Below are positions 27,176 through 36,490 of a DNA stretch of 64,000 nucleotides, in pieces. The position numbers and the translations under genes were made by a program. The DNA comes from Nocardiopsis sp. CNT312. Its GTDB lineage: Bacteria; Actinomycetota; Actinomycetes; Streptosporangiales; Streptosporangiaceae. Where the stretch lies: NCBI RefSeq assembly GCF_000515115.1, contig NZ_AZXF01000011.1, positions 124,001 through 188,000 of the forward strand. Direction: 5' to 3'. A model generated the notes under the pieces. The model was not told where the DNA came from. It saw nothing but the letters and a program-made list of their open reading frames with translations, and ran no database searches. Every line of letters begins with the position of its first letter. Position 1 is the first letter of the stretch.

Positions 27176-28696
27176 TCAGCCGCGGCCTCCGGTGAGGACC
27201 GCGACCAGATCGGCGGCTGTGTCCGAGGCGTCCAGCAGCGCGCCCACGTGCTCCCTGGTGCCCCTGCGCGGCTCCAGGGTGGGCACCCTCTGCAGCGAGT
27301 CGTGGCCGGGCAGGTCGAAGATCACCGAGTCCCACGAGGCCGCGGCCACCGAGTCGGCGTACTTGGCCAGACAGCGGCCGCGGAAGTAGGCGCGGGTGTC
27401 CTCGGGCGGCTCGGTGACCGCCCGGAGCACCTCCGGCTCCTCCAACAGGCGCCGCATCCGCCCCCGGGCCGCGAGGCGGTTGTAGATGCCCTTGTCCGGC
27501 CGCACGTCCGAGTACTGAAGGTCGACCAGTTGCAGGCGCGGGTGCGACCACTCCAGACCATCGCGCGAGCGGTACCCCTCCAGCACCTTGAGCTTGGCCA
27601 CCCAGTCCAGTTCCGCGGCCAGGTCCATGGGGTCGCGGCCCAGGCGCTCCAGTACCGAGGCCCAGCGGTCGAGGACGTCGGCGGTGTCGGGGTCCGCGTC
27701 CGGGCCGAAGCGGTCCTCGACGTACTTGCGCGCCTGGTCCAGGTACTCCGCCTGCAGCTCCAGCGCGGTCATGCGCCGCCCGTCCTTGAGCCGCACCCGG
27801 TGCGTCAGCGTCGGGTCGTGCGAGATCTCCCGCAGGTCGGCCACGGGGCTCTCCAGGGACAGGTCCGCGCTGAGGAACCCGTCCTCGACCATCGCCAGCA
27901 CCAGGGCGGTCGTCCCCAGCTTCAGGTACGTGGAGACCTCGCTCATGTTGGCGTCGCCGACGATGACGTGCAGCCGCCGGTAGCGGTCCGGGTCTGCGTG
28001 CGGTTCGTCCCGCGTGTTGATGATGGGACGCTTCAGGGTGGTCTCCAGGCCGACCTCGACCTCGAAGAAGTCGGCGCGCTGGGAGAGCTGGAACCCGCTC
28101 CCCTGGCCGTCCGCGCCGATGCCGACCTTGCCGGCCCCGCACACCACCTGCCGGGAGACGAAGAACGGGATGAGGTGCCGGACGATGTCGCCGAAGGGCG
28201 TCGACCGGTTCATGAGGTAGTTCTCGTGGCACCCGTAGGAGGCGCCCTTGTTGTCGGTGTTGTTCTTGTACAACTGGATCGGCTCGATGCCCGGGGTGGC
28301 GGCCGCCCGCGCCGCGGCGTCGGCCATCACGCGCTCGCCCGCCTTGTCCCACAGCACCGCGTCGCGCGGGTTGGTGACCTCGGGGGCCGAGTACTCGGGG
28401 TGGGCGTGGTCGACGTAGAGCCTGGCCCCGTTGGTGAGGATCACGTTGGCCAGCCCCAGGTCCTCGTCGGTGAGCTGGGTGGGGTCGGCCACCTCCCGAG
28501 CCAGGTCGAACCCACGCGCGTCGCGCAGCGGATTCTCCTCCTCGAAGTCCCACCGGGCGCGCCTGGCCCGGGCCGCCGAAGCGGCCAGGTAGGCGTTGAC
28601 CACCTGGGTGGAGGTGACCATCGCGTTGGCCCCGGGGTTTCCTGGGACGGAGATCCCGTACTCGGTCTCGATACCCATAATCCGCCGCACACTCAT
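27176..28696 (-). CDS. dop: Pup deamidase/depupylase Dop
   Basis: Dop converts Pup-Gln to Pup-Glu and can remove Pup from substrates. The 506-residue protein is a paralogue of Paf[15 protein letters not shown] at the start, the active-site Asp in [16 protein letters not shown], and [21 protein letters not shown]. It has the Dop-specific loop ([15 protein letters not shown] and [13 protein letters not shown] region), which PafA lacks. It lies upstream of pup with a 187-base gap. Its start codon closely follows a -10-like box, suggesting a leaderless transcript. Confidence 0.97.
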   Translation of the reverse strand: MSVRRIMGIETEYGISVPGNPGANAMVTSTQVVNAYLAASAARARRARWDFEEENPLRDARGFDLAREVADPTQLTDEDLGLANVILTNGARLYVDHAHPEYSAPEVTNPRDAVLWDKAGERVMADAAARAAATPGIEPIQLYKNNTDNKGASYGCHENYLMNRSTPFGDIVRHLIPFFVSRQVVCGAGKVGIGADGQGSGFQLSQRADFFEVEVGLETTLKRPIINTRDEPHADPDRYRRLHVIVGDANMSEVSTYLKLGTTALVLAMVEDGFLSADLSLESPVADLREISHDPTLTHRVRLKDGRRMTALELQAEYLDQARKYVEDRFGPDADPDTADVLDRWASVLERLGRDPMDLAAELDWVAKLKVLEGYRSRDGLEWSHPRLQLVDLQYSDVRPDKGIYNRLAARGRMRRLLEEPEVLRAVTEPPEDTRAYFRGRCLAKYADSVAAASWDSVIFDLPGHDSLQRVPTLEPRRGTREHVGALLDASDTAADLVAVLTGGRG

Positions 28697-28730
28697 GATC
28701 AGAGGTTATCCACCGAGACCGTCTCTTGAA
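28697..28730 (-). promoter_or_regulatory. Predicted leaderless promoter of dop
   Basis: On the minus strand a -10-like TAACCT ends six bases before the dop ATG, with TTCAAG 16 bases further upstream as a weak -35. There is no Shine-Dalgarno sequence in front of the ATG, so transcription starting at or next to the A of the start codon would fit. Confidence 0.5.
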
Positions 28731-29558
28731 CGCTTCCGCGCCAATCGTGCCCCAAGTGCCGTGTTCCCGGGCGTTGCGGACAGGCGTCCGATCCACACGG
28801 AGAGGGCTCGGCGGCCCCGCCCCCGCACCGAGGTCCGGCCCGGACCCTCCCGGACCCCTCCCATGCCCGTGCGGGGCGGCGGGGACGGCACTGGGCCTCA
28901 GGGGCCGCCCGCGCGTGCGGGATAACCGGTCGGCGGGCGGACGGAAAAAGAGATCGGATCACCGTGTCGGTGTCCCGGCGGGTGAGCGCGGGGCAGCTCC
29001 TCCGGTTCTTTCCGGTGTTCTCCCCAGCTCTCGTCCGACCGGCCGATTCCCTCCCCTCCCTCCCGACCAGCACGATTGCGGCGGCCCTTCTCCGACCGGA
29101 GGTGACGGCCTGCGAAAACGGTGCTCCGCCGAACCGGGGAAAGCCCTCCGCGCGTATGCGGGCCCGGGCCGGGACACCCGCCACCGGCAGCCGGATCCCC
29201 GGCCGGTACGGGTCCCGGGCCGGCCGGCGGGGAGGACCGCAGGCCTCCGCACCGGGAACGCGGCCCGGGCGGGACGAGGCCACGGATTCACGTTTCGGTC
29301 AGATCAGAAAACGGATATCCCCTTCATCCAAGCGCGGGGCACATAACGCTCCCGAACAGTTTAAACGCGGACCTTACGGATTTTTTCAAGGGAATTTCAG
29401 GATACTCGGAGGTAGGTTTCCCGGATGCGCACCCGCTGTGGAGGGAGCAGCCTAAAATGAATAAACCTGTCCCCGCCTGAAGGCGGCGCGAACGGCACCG
29501 CCGCTCCCCCACGGAACGGAACGCCCCCACCCCGGTCGGCCACACCCAAGGAGTTCCG
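28731..29558. other. Long intergenic region between dop and the response regulator
   Basis: About 830 bases with no convincing gene: ORFs on both strands show arginine/proline-rich shadow composition. Bases 29290-29460 are notably AT-rich for this genome (GTTTAAACGCGG, GGATTTTTTCAAGGGAATTT, AAAATGAATAAACC) and probably contain the promoter of the response regulator. A perfect 6-bp inverted repeat (CCGCCT-GA-AGGCGG) is at 29473-29486. An upstream small RNA cannot be excluded. Confidence 0.4.
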
Positions 29559-30284
29559 GTGAGTCCACACCCCACAGCCCCTCCGGCCTTCCCCCCTCAG
29601 GCGAAGGAACAGTCCTCTCCGCCCTCCGCACCGTCCATCCGCGTCATGGTCGTGGACGACCACGCGCTCTTCCGCAGGGGCCTGGTCTCGGTCCTGGACG
29701 AGGACATCGACGTGGTCAGCGAAGCGGCCAACGGCGAAGAGGCCGTCCGCCTGGCCGTCGAACACCACCCCGACGTCATCCTCATGGACGTGCGCATGCC
29801 GCACACCAGTGGTATCGACGCCTGCTCGCGTATCCGCGAGGCGCTGCCGGAGGCCAAGTTCATCATGCTCACCATGAGCGACGAGGAGTCCGACCTCTTC
29901 GACGCGCTCAAGGCGGGGGCCACCGGCTACCTGCTGAAGGAGATCTCGGTGACCGACGTGTCCGGGGCCGTGCGCAACATCGCCCGGGGGCAGTCGTTCG
30001 TCAGTTCGGCGATGGCCACCAAGCTCATCGGCGAGTTCGCGGAACTGGCCAAGCAGGAGAGCACTCCCCCCAGCGGCCCGGACCTCCCCCAGCTCACCCC
30101 CCGCGAGACCGAGGTGCTCAAACTGCTCGCCCACTCGCTCAACAACCGGGAGATCGGGGAGCGGCTGTTCATCACCGAGAACACGGTGAAGAACCACGTG
30201 CGCAGCATCCTGGACAAGCTCCAGGTGCACTCGCGCACCGAAGCCGCCATCTACGCGGTCCGCGCCGAGTACGTCAAGGGCTGA
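29559..30284 (+). CDS. Orphan NarL/FixJ-type response regulator
   Basis: This 241-residue protein has a receiver domain with VMVVDDHALFRRGL (acidic pair), the phosphorylated Asp in DVILMDVRMP and the Lys in GYLLKEIS. It is followed by a LuxR-type HTH (LTPRETEVLKLLAHSLNNREIGERLFITENTVKNHV). A 28-residue Pro/Ser-rich N-terminal extension precedes the receiver domain. GTG start with AAGGAG five bases upstream. No histidine kinase is adjacent, so it is an orphan. It lies between dop and mpa on the opposite strand, in a place where other genomes keep the Pup genes contiguous. Confidence 0.92.
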   Translation: MSPHPTAPPAFPPQAKEQSSPPSAPSIRVMVVDDHALFRRGLVSVLDEDIDVVSEAANGEEAVRLAVEHHPDVILMDVRMPHTSGIDACSRIREALPEAKFIMLTMSDEESDLFDALKAGATGYLLKEISVTDVSGAVRNIARGQSFVSSAMATKLIGEFAELAKQESTPPSGPDLPQLTPRETEVLKLLAHSLNNREIGERLFITENTVKNHVRSILDKLQVHSRTEAAIYAVRAEYVKG

Positions 30285-30531
30285 CCCCGGGCGCCGTGGC
30301 CGACGCACGCCGGCCGGCCCCAACAGCGCACACGGCCCACCGCCGGCTACCGCGCCCCTCCCGGGGCCCGCTCCACGGGTGCGGGGGCCACCAGCAGGCC
30401 ACACGCCCCCAGCGTCTCCCCCGCGTCACGTCGTGTGCCCCCGTCAGGGCGGGTTCCACCGCGCCCGGAACCGGCCCCGTGGGCCGCTGACCCCCTGCTG
30501 ACACGGAGACCGGAGACCACCGGCAACGGAA

Positions 30532-30560
30532 GGGGCCGACCGGCAAACCCGGTCGGCCCC
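30532..30560. terminator. Bidirectional terminator between response regulator and mpa
   Basis: A perfect 12-bp stem (GGGGCCGACCGG and complement) with a CAAAC loop lies between convergent genes, 26 bases from the mpa stop codon and about 250 from the response regulator stop. The 247 bases before it (30285-30531) show no gene. Confidence 0.85.
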
Positions 30561-30585
30561 CCACAGCACGCTCACAGCCCTATCG

Positions 30586-32346
30586 TCACAGGTACTGGCC
30601 GGTGTTGGCCACCGTGTCGATGCTCCGCCCGGAGTCCGCGCCCTTCTTGCCGGTCACCAGGGTGCGGATGTAGACGATGCGCTCGCCCTTCTTGCCGGAG
30701 ATGCGGGCCCAGTCGTCGGGGTTGGTCGTGTTGGGCAGGTCCTCGTTCTCGCTGAACTCGTCGACGCAGGCCTGCATCAGGTGCGAGACCCGGATGCCCT
30801 TGGACTGGTTGTCGATGAAGTCCTTGATGGCCATCTTCTTGGCCCGCGAGACGATGTTCTCGATCATCGCGCCGGAGTTGAAGTCCTTGAAGTACAGGAC
30901 CTCCTTGTCCCCGTTGGCGTAGGTGACCTCCAGGAACCGGTTCTCCTCGCCCTCGGTGTACATCCGCTCCACGACCCGCTGGATCATGGCGTCCACCGTG
31001 GCCTTGGTTGAACCGCCGTGCTCGGCGAGGTCATCGTCGTGCAGCGGCAGTTCCGCGGTGACGTACTTGGCGAAGATGTCCCGGGCGGCCTCGGCGTCGG
31101 GACGCTCGATCTTGATCTTGACGTCCAGCCGCCCCGGCCGCAGGATCGCCGGGTCGATCATGTCCTCGCGGTTGGAGGCGCCGATGACGATGACGTTCTC
31201 CAGCCCCTCGACGCCGTCGATCTCGCTCAGCAACTGCGGGACGATGGTGTTCTCCACGTCGGAGGACACGCCCGAACCGCGGGTGCGGAAGATCGAGTCC
31301 ATCTCGTCGAAGAACACGATGACCGGCGTGCCCTCGGAGGCCTTCTCCCGGGCCCGCTGGAAGACCAGGCGGATGTGCCGCTCGGTCTCGCCGACGTACT
31401 TGTTGAGCAGCTCCGGACCCTTGATGTTGAGGAAGAAGCTCTTGCCGACGTCGCGGCCGGTCCGCTCGGCCACCTGCTTGGCCAGCGAGTTGGCCACCGC
31501 CTTGGCGATGAGCGTCTTACCGCAGCCGGGCGGCCCGTAGAGCAGCACGCCCTTGGGCGGGCGCAACTGGTGCTCGTAGAACAGGTCCTTGTACAGGTAG
31601 GGCAGCTCGACCGCGTCGCGGATCATCTCGATCTGTCCGGCCAGGCCGCCGATGTCGGTGTAGGCGATGTCGGGGACCTCTTCGAGGATGAGCTCCTCTA
31701 CCTCGGACTTGGGGATCCGCTCGTAGACGTACCCCGACCTGGGCTCCAGCAACAGGGAGTCCCCCGGCCGGACCGGCTCGTCGCGCAGCGGGTCGGCCAG
31801 CCGGACGATCCGCTCCTCGTCGTGGTGGGAGATCACCAGCGCGCGCTCGCCGTCCTCAAGGATCTCCTTGAGCATGACGACCTCGCCGACCGTCTCGAAG
31901 GACTCCACCTCAACGACGTTGAACGCCTCGTTGAGCATCACCTCCTGGCCCGGTCGCAGCGCGTCGACGTCCACCGAAGGGCTGACGTTGACCCGCATCT
32001 TGCGTCCGTTGGTGAAGATCTCCACCGTCTCGTCCTCGCGCGCGCCCAGGTAGACGCCGAAGCCGGAGGGCGGTTGAGCCAGCCGGTCGACCTCCTCCTT
32101 GAGGGCCACGATCTGTTCACGAGCCTCCTTGAGGGTGGAGACCAGGCGCTCGTTCTGCCCGTTGGCCGCCGCGAGGTTGCCCTGGGCCTCCCGCAGCCGT
32201 TCCTCCAATAGGCGCACATGTCGGGGCGAATCGGCGAGCTTGCGCCGAACCACGCTGAGTTCCTTTTCCATGTAGGAGACCTGTGCCGTGAGTTCAGCAA
32301 CTTCACGGTCACGGTCGCTCTGCCGCTCGTCGTCGCGCTCGGCCAC
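30586..32346 (-). CDS. mpa: Proteasome-activating AAA ATPase Mpa/ARC
   Basis: This 586-residue hexameric ATPase recognises Pup, unfolds the tagged protein and feeds it to PrcBA. It starts with a coiled coil (about residues 10-90, [20 protein letters not shown]) that binds Pup. Tandem OB domains follow, then an AAA domain with Walker [15 protein letters not shown] (Lys about 277), Walker B VFFDEMDS and the Arg-finger region. The C-terminus GQYL is the docking motif for PrcA. The GTG at 32346 with GGGAGG eight bases upstream is chosen; the frame extends to 32673 without support. It is also known as ARC. Confidence 0.96.
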   Translation of the reverse strand: MAERDDERQSDRDREVAELTAQVSYMEKELSVVRRKLADSPRHVRLLEERLREAQGNLAAANGQNERLVSTLKEAREQIVALKEEVDRLAQPPSGFGVYLGAREDETVEIFTNGRKMRVNVSPSVDVDALRPGQEVMLNEAFNVVEVESFETVGEVVMLKEILEDGERALVISHHDEERIVRLADPLRDEPVRPGDSLLLEPRSGYVYERIPKSEVEELILEEVPDIAYTDIGGLAGQIEMIRDAVELPYLYKDLFYEHQLRPPKGVLLYGPPGCGKTLIAKAVANSLAKQVAERTGRDVGKSFFLNIKGPELLNKYVGETERHIRLVFQRAREKASEGTPVIVFFDEMDSIFRTRGSGVSSDVENTIVPQLLSEIDGVEGLENVIVIGASNREDMIDPAILRPGRLDVKIKIERPDAEAARDIFAKYVTAELPLHDDDLAEHGGSTKATVDAMIQRVVERMYTEGEENRFLEVTYANGDKEVLYFKDFNSGAMIENIVSRAKKMAIKDFIDNQSKGIRVSHLMQACVDEFSENEDLPNTTNPDDWARISGKKGERIVYIRTLVTGKKGADSGRSIDTVANTGQYL

Positions 32347-32412
32347 GTCCGCCACCTCCCTATGAGAAGGACGACTACTCCGGAACCTACCTACCCCTGC
32401 CCAATTCCTAAC

Positions 32413-32427
32413 CTCCCACCGTGGGAG
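32413..32427. promoter_or_regulatory. Palindrome upstream of mpa
   Basis: CTCCCAC-C-GTGGGAG is a perfect 7-bp inverted repeat 67 bases upstream of the mpa start, in the 229-base gap between trmI and mpa. It could be an operator or a 5'-UTR hairpin; no regulator was matched to it. Confidence 0.45.
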
Positions 32428-32575
32428 AGTGTCGTGGGCCTCATCGGACCCTCTCGCATCGACCCAGGTCAGAGCGCCAGAGGATGATCCGACGTAATGA
32501 GAAAGTAACCTCTGTGGCCGGTCGGGGGCAAGGTTTTCCCAGCAAAGGAAAACCGATTCCTGCCGATATGCGAAC

Positions 32576-33472
32576 TCACCCCTCCGCTCCCCTCTCCGCG
32601 GCACGCGCGCTCTCGTAATCCTTGCCGTAGGCCCCCTTGGCCGGCCTGCGTCGGCGTCCGGGCGCCTCCACACCGTCGGCCAGGCGCCGCGCGGTCACCA
32701 GGAACCCGGTGTGCCCGATCATCCTGTGGTCCGGGCGCACCGCCAGCCCCTCCACGTGCCAGGTACGCAGCATGGTCTCCCACGAGCGCGGCTCGTAGAA
32801 CCTGGGGTCCTCGCGCAGCTCCTCGACCACCCGCGACAACTGCGTGGTGGTGGCGACGTAGCAGCACACCAGCCCGCCGGGGATCAGTGCCCCCGCGACC
32901 GCCTCCAGGCACTCCCACGGGGCGAGCATGTCCAGGAACACGCGGTCGACCTCGGTCTCCTCCAGGGACTCCACCAGGTCGCCCACGGTCAGCCTCCACG
33001 CCGGATGCGGCCCACCGTAGAAGCGCTCCACGTTCCTGCGCGCGATCTCGGCGAAGTCGGCGCGCCTCTCATAGGAGTACACCGCGCCCCGCTCGCCGAC
33101 CGCGCGCAGCAGCCAGTTGGACATGGCACCCGACCCCGCACCGGCCTCGACCACGCGGGCCCCGGGGAAGATGTCGGCCTCCACCAGGACCTGCGCCGCG
33201 TCCTTGGGGTAGACGATGGTCGCGCCACGCTTCATCGACAGCGTGTAGTCGATGAGCAGCGGCCGCAGCGCCACGTACTCGGTCCCGTTCCCCGAGCGCA
33301 CCACGCTGCCCTCGGGCCGATCGACGAGGTCGGAGTGGTCGATCTTGCCCTTGTGCGAGTGGAAGGCGCCGCCCTCGGTCAGCCTGATGGTGTGCATGCG
33401 CCCCTTGGGGTCGGTCAACTGCACGGTGTCACCGTAGGCGAAGGGGCCGCGGCGGCCATGGATACCGGTCAA
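32576..33472 (-). CDS. trmI: tRNA (adenine-58-N1)-methyltransferase TrmI
   Basis: TrmI makes m1A58 in the T-loop of tRNA. The protein has an N-terminal beta-rich domain ([20 protein letters not shown]) and a class I SAM-binding domain with [20 protein letters not shown] and [18 protein letters not shown]. The [17 protein letters not shown] block is typical of actinobacterial TrmI. The best start is the TTG at 33472, giving about 298 residues; no ATG or GTG is well placed and the longer frame to 33637 is unlike the family. TrmI upstream of mpa/arc is a conserved gene order in actinobacteria. Confidence 0.9.
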   Translation of the reverse strand: MTGIHGRRGPFAYGDTVQLTDPKGRMHTIRLTEGGAFHSHKGKIDHSDLVDRPEGSVVRSGNGTEYVALRPLLIDYTLSMKRGATIVYPKDAAQVLVEADIFPGARVVEAGAGSGAMSNWLLRAVGERGAVYSYERRADFAEIARRNVERFYGGPHPAWRLTVGDLVESLEETEVDRVFLDMLAPWECLEAVAGALIPGGLVCCYVATTTQLSRVVEELREDPRFYEPRSWETMLRTWHVEGLAVRPDHRMIGHTGFLVTARRLADGVEAPGRRRRPAKGAYGKDYESARAAERGAEG

Positions 33473-33640
33473 CTGTCGTTCTCGTCTTCCCGCGTGGCGA
33501 TGGTCAGGGCGGTGGCCCAGATTATCGGCACGACGGCACCGCACCGACCACGCATGCGTTCGCGCTCCCCCGTATCGGGCAGGATCGGACTGCGGCCCCG
33601 GAGCCCGCACAGGACACAGAACCAGGAAGAAGCACACTCC

Positions 33641-34402
33641 ATGTCACATCCGGACACCGGACTGGGAATCGACATCGGCGGCAGCGGGATCAAGGGCGCC
33701 CCCGTCGACCTGGAAACCGGAGAGTTCACCGCTGACCGCCTGCGGCTACCCACCCCCGAGCACTCGGGCCCCGCCGAGGTGGCGTTCGTGATCGGCGAGA
33801 TCGTGGCGCACTTCCCCGAGGCGCTGGAGGGGGGCCTGGGCATCACCTTCCCCGGGGTCGTCCAGCAGGGCGTGGTGCGCACCGCCGCCAACGTGGACAA
33901 GGCATGGATCGGCACCGACGCCCAGGCACTGTTCTCCGAGGCCGCCGGACGGCCCGTGCGGATCCTCAACGACGCCGACGCCGCCGCCGTCGCCGAGGCC
34001 CGCTTCGGCGCCGCCAAGGGCGTCTCCGGGGTCGTCCTGCTGACCACCCTGGGCACGGGGATCGGAACGGCCCTGGTGGTGGACGGCCGCCTGGTGCCCA
34101 ACACCGAGTTCGGCCACCTGCAGATCGACGGGCACGACGCGGAGTCCCAGGCGTCCTCGGCCGCACGCCAACGCGACGACCTCTCCTACGAGGAGTGGGC
34201 CCGCTCCCGGCTCAACCGCTACTACCAGGTGGTGGAGGAGCTGCTGTGGCCAGACCTGATCGTGGTCGGCGGCGGGGTGAGCCGCAAGTCGGAGAGGTTC
34301 CTGCCCCACCTGGACCTGCGCACGCCCATCGTGCCCGCGGCCCTGCTCAACACCGCCGGGATCGTGGGCGCGGCGCTGTCCGCCGCCGAACTGAAGCACT
34401 AG
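33641..34402 (+). CDS. ppgK: Polyphosphate glucokinase (ROK family)
   Basis: This 253-residue ROK-family kinase phosphorylates glucose using polyphosphate or ATP. The N-terminal phosphate loop is [17 protein letters not shown], the sugar-binding region is TFPGVVQ and ILNDADAAA, and the second phosphate loop is [14 protein letters not shown]. The [12 protein letters not shown] segment and the short length are characteristic of PpgK rather than ATP-only glucokinases. ATG with AGGAAG upstream. It is divergent from trmI with a 168-base shared promoter region, and followed by a terminator. Confidence 0.93.
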   Translation: MSHPDTGLGIDIGGSGIKGAPVDLETGEFTADRLRLPTPEHSGPAEVAFVIGEIVAHFPEALEGGLGITFPGVVQQGVVRTAANVDKAWIGTDAQALFSEAAGRPVRILNDADAAAVAEARFGAAKGVSGVVLLTTLGTGIGTALVVDGRLVPNTEFGHLQIDGHDAESQASSAARQRDDLSYEEWARSRLNRYYQVVEELLWPDLIVVGGGVSRKSERFLPHLDLRTPIVPAALLNTAGIVGAALSAAELKH

Positions 34403-34454
34403 AGCGCGGCGGTCCCGGGCCCGCGGTAGGCGAGGAGAGGGCTCGCGCATGTCC

Positions 34455-34490
34455 GGCGGAGGCCGTTCCGCGGACCTGGTGGCCTCCGCC
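34455..34490 (+). terminator. Terminator after ppgK
   Basis: A perfect 10-bp inverted repeat (GGCGGAGGCC and complement) with a 16-base loop lies about 50 bases past the ppgK stop. Confidence 0.6.
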
Positions 34491-34627
34491 CGCCGAACGG
34501 CCTCGGCGACACTCGGAGCTCCGCCGCACCGGGAGGGTCTCCGGACGGTGCTACGCAGATCACGCATCCGGATCTCTTTCTCCCACACGCCCACCCGGGG
34601 CGACAGGGGTCCCTACCCTGTGTGCCC

Positions 34628-35950
34628 ATGAACCGAACACACGGCGTTCCCCCCGCGGACCTGTGGGCACGGCCCGACATGGCCGCCGCACTGGCCTCCT
34701 GCGACATGGCGGCCGTCCTGGAGGGCGTGCGCGAAGCCCGCGGCTGGTCGCAGGGGGCCCTGGCCCGGGCCATCGACTACTCCCAGAGCTGGGTCTCGCG
34801 GGTGGTCAACGGGCAGCAGGCGCTCACCGTCCCCCAGGTCCACGACCTCGCCCGGCGGCTCCAGATCCCCCTGCACCTGATCCGGTTCGCCGACGACCCG
34901 GAGCCGAACGGCCCCGTGCCGCGGCGCAGACCGGGACGTCCGATCACCGCGGACACCCTCTTCCCGCCCGCCCCGGGCGCTCCGGGCGCTCCGGGCGCTC
35001 CGGCGCACCCCCTCCGCGCCGGAGCGCACCACTCGGTGGACGAGACCACCACGGCCGCACTGAGGGCGATCACCGGTGGCCAGCGCCGGATGGACGCCAC
35101 CGCCCCGGCCCGGAACCTCCTGCCCAGCGCGATGGCACACGTGCACCTGTGCGAGCAGATGCTCGGGCACGCGCACGGGACACCCTTCTTCGGCGCGCTG
35201 AGCGGCGCGGCCAGTGAGGCCTCGGGCTTCGCGGCGTGGCTGCACGCCGACCAGGGCGACATGGGGTCGGCCCGGGCGCACTACCGCACCGCGGTCGTCC
35301 GCGCCCGCCAGGCGGGCATGCGGCTGCTCGACGTCTACATGCTCGGCTCCCTGGCCGCCTTCGAGACCGACACGGCGGAGGACCCCGAGTTCGGCCTGGG
35401 GCTGGTCCGGGAGGCCGAACACGTCCTGGGCCCCGCCGCCCACCCCACCGCCCGCGCCTGGCTCGCCTGCACGGAGGCGCTCGCCCACGCGAGCCTGGGC
35501 GAGCGCTCCGAGGCCCTGCGCGCCATCAACCGGGCCGAACGGGACGCGGGCGGATCGGCCAACGCCGACCCGCCCTGGCCCTGGGTGTTCGCCTTCGACC
35601 AGGCCAAGGTGGCCGGGTACCGGGCGCTCGTGGGGGTGCGGCTGCGCGATCCCTACCAGGCGCGCGCGGCCTTCGGCGAGGCCACCGCGGCCTCCTCTCC
35701 CCCCAGCGCCAAGCAGTCGGCGCTTCTCCAGGCGGAACTGGCCTCCGCACACGCCGACGCGGGCGACATCGACGAGGCGTTCCGGCTCCTCCAGGAGGCC
35801 CTGAGCACCGGACTGCGCTACGGGTCCGAACGCGTGGTGGGCCGGGTGCGCTCGTTCCGGCGCCGCTACCGGGGGCCGCGGGCCGTCTGCGTCGACGCTT
35901 TGGACGCACGCCTGGCCACGCTCGCGGCCGACCTCCCGGTCACTGGGTAG
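34628..35950 (+). CDS. XRE-family regulator with TPR-like C-terminal domain
   Basis: This 440-residue protein has an N-terminal XRE helix-turn-helix (VREARGWSQGALARAIDYSQ, about residues 34-53, and VSRVVNGQQALT). A Pro/Ala linker with a short GAPGAPGAP repeat follows. The rest is a helical tetratricopeptide-like domain (ALSGAASEASGFAAWLHADQ and RAHYRTAVVRARQAG). Such proteins are abundant in streptomycetes and relatives and often respond to a ligand or a small partner. The ATG has no Shine-Dalgarno; TACCCT ends eight bases before it, so the mRNA may be leaderless. A SLOG-like gene follows after 60 bases, probably co-transcribed. Confidence 0.85.
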   Translation: MNRTHGVPPADLWARPDMAAALASCDMAAVLEGVREARGWSQGALARAIDYSQSWVSRVVNGQQALTVPQVHDLARRLQIPLHLIRFADDPEPNGPVPRRRPGRPITADTLFPPAPGAPGAPGAPAHPLRAGAHHSVDETTTAALRAITGGQRRMDATAPARNLLPSAMAHVHLCEQMLGHAHGTPFFGALSGAASEASGFAAWLHADQGDMGSARAHYRTAVVRARQAGMRLLDVYMLGSLAAFETDTAEDPEFGLGLVREAEHVLGPAAHPTARAWLACTEALAHASLGERSEALRAINRAERDAGGSANADPPWPWVFAFDQAKVAGYRALVGVRLRDPYQARAAFGEATAASSPPSAKQSALLQAELASAHADAGDIDEAFRLLQEALSTGLRYGSERVVGRVRSFRRRYRGPRAVCVDALDARLATLAADLPVTG

Positions 35951-36010
35951 GTACAGACCGGTCGGCGTGCACACGCGCCGACCAGTCCATCAGGAGTGTA
36001 AGGAGGCCTC

Positions 36011-36484
36011 TTGATCCGCATCGGCATCACCGGACACCGTGCACTGCCACCCGACGTGGACGCGGACGTCACCGACCTGCTCCGCGCCCACCTGGCCCCC
36101 TACGGCCGCGCCATGGTCGGCCTGTCCTGCCTCGCCGACGGTGCCGACACCGCCTTCGCCGAGACCGTGCTCGGCACCGGCGCCCCGCTGGAGGTGATCG
36201 TCCCGGCGAGCGGCTACCGTGCCTCGCTTCCCGCGGAGCACCACGGCACCTACGACCGCCTGCTCGCCGGGGCCGCGCGCATCCACGACCTCGGGCACAC
36301 GGCGTCCTCACCCGAAGCGCACATGGCCGCGGGCCGACTGCTCGTGGACCGCAGCGACCAGCTCATCGCCGTCTGGGACGGCCTGCCCGCACGCGGCCCC
36401 GGCGGCACTGCGGACGTGGTCGCCTACGCCCGCTCCCTCTCGCGGCCGGTGACCGTGCTCTGGCCCCAGGGGGCCCGGCGGTGA
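36011..36484 (+). CDS. SLOG-like Rossmann-fold protein (GITGHR motif)
   Basis: This 157-residue protein begins MIRIGITGHRALP, a motif of the SLOG/LOG-like Rossmann superfamily that binds nucleotides or nucleotide derivatives. Further family-like elements are GLSCLADGADTAFAETVL, VIVPASGYRASL and the C-terminal DQLIAVWDGLPARGPGGTADVVAYAR (a sequence longer than the shared motif, with GG-T-D typical). It lacks membrane segments. The start is a TTG with a perfect AGGAGG four bases upstream. It follows the XRE-TPR gene, and the pair recurs in actinomycetes. A sensor of a nucleotide signal working with the regulator is an inference. Confidence 0.75.
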   Translation: MIRIGITGHRALPPDVDADVTDLLRAHLAPYGRAMVGLSCLADGADTAFAETVLGTGAPLEVIVPASGYRASLPAEHHGTYDRLLAGAARIHDLGHTASSPEAHMAAGRLLVDRSDQLIAVWDGLPARGPGGTADVVAYARSLSRPVTVLWPQGARR

Positions 36485-36490
36485 GGGCGC

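Noticed and set aside
28699-29283. 194-codon minus-strand ORF upstream of dop
   Set aside because: Arg/Pro/Ala-rich, no family resemblance and no ribosome binding site; composition is that of non-coding GC-rich DNA.
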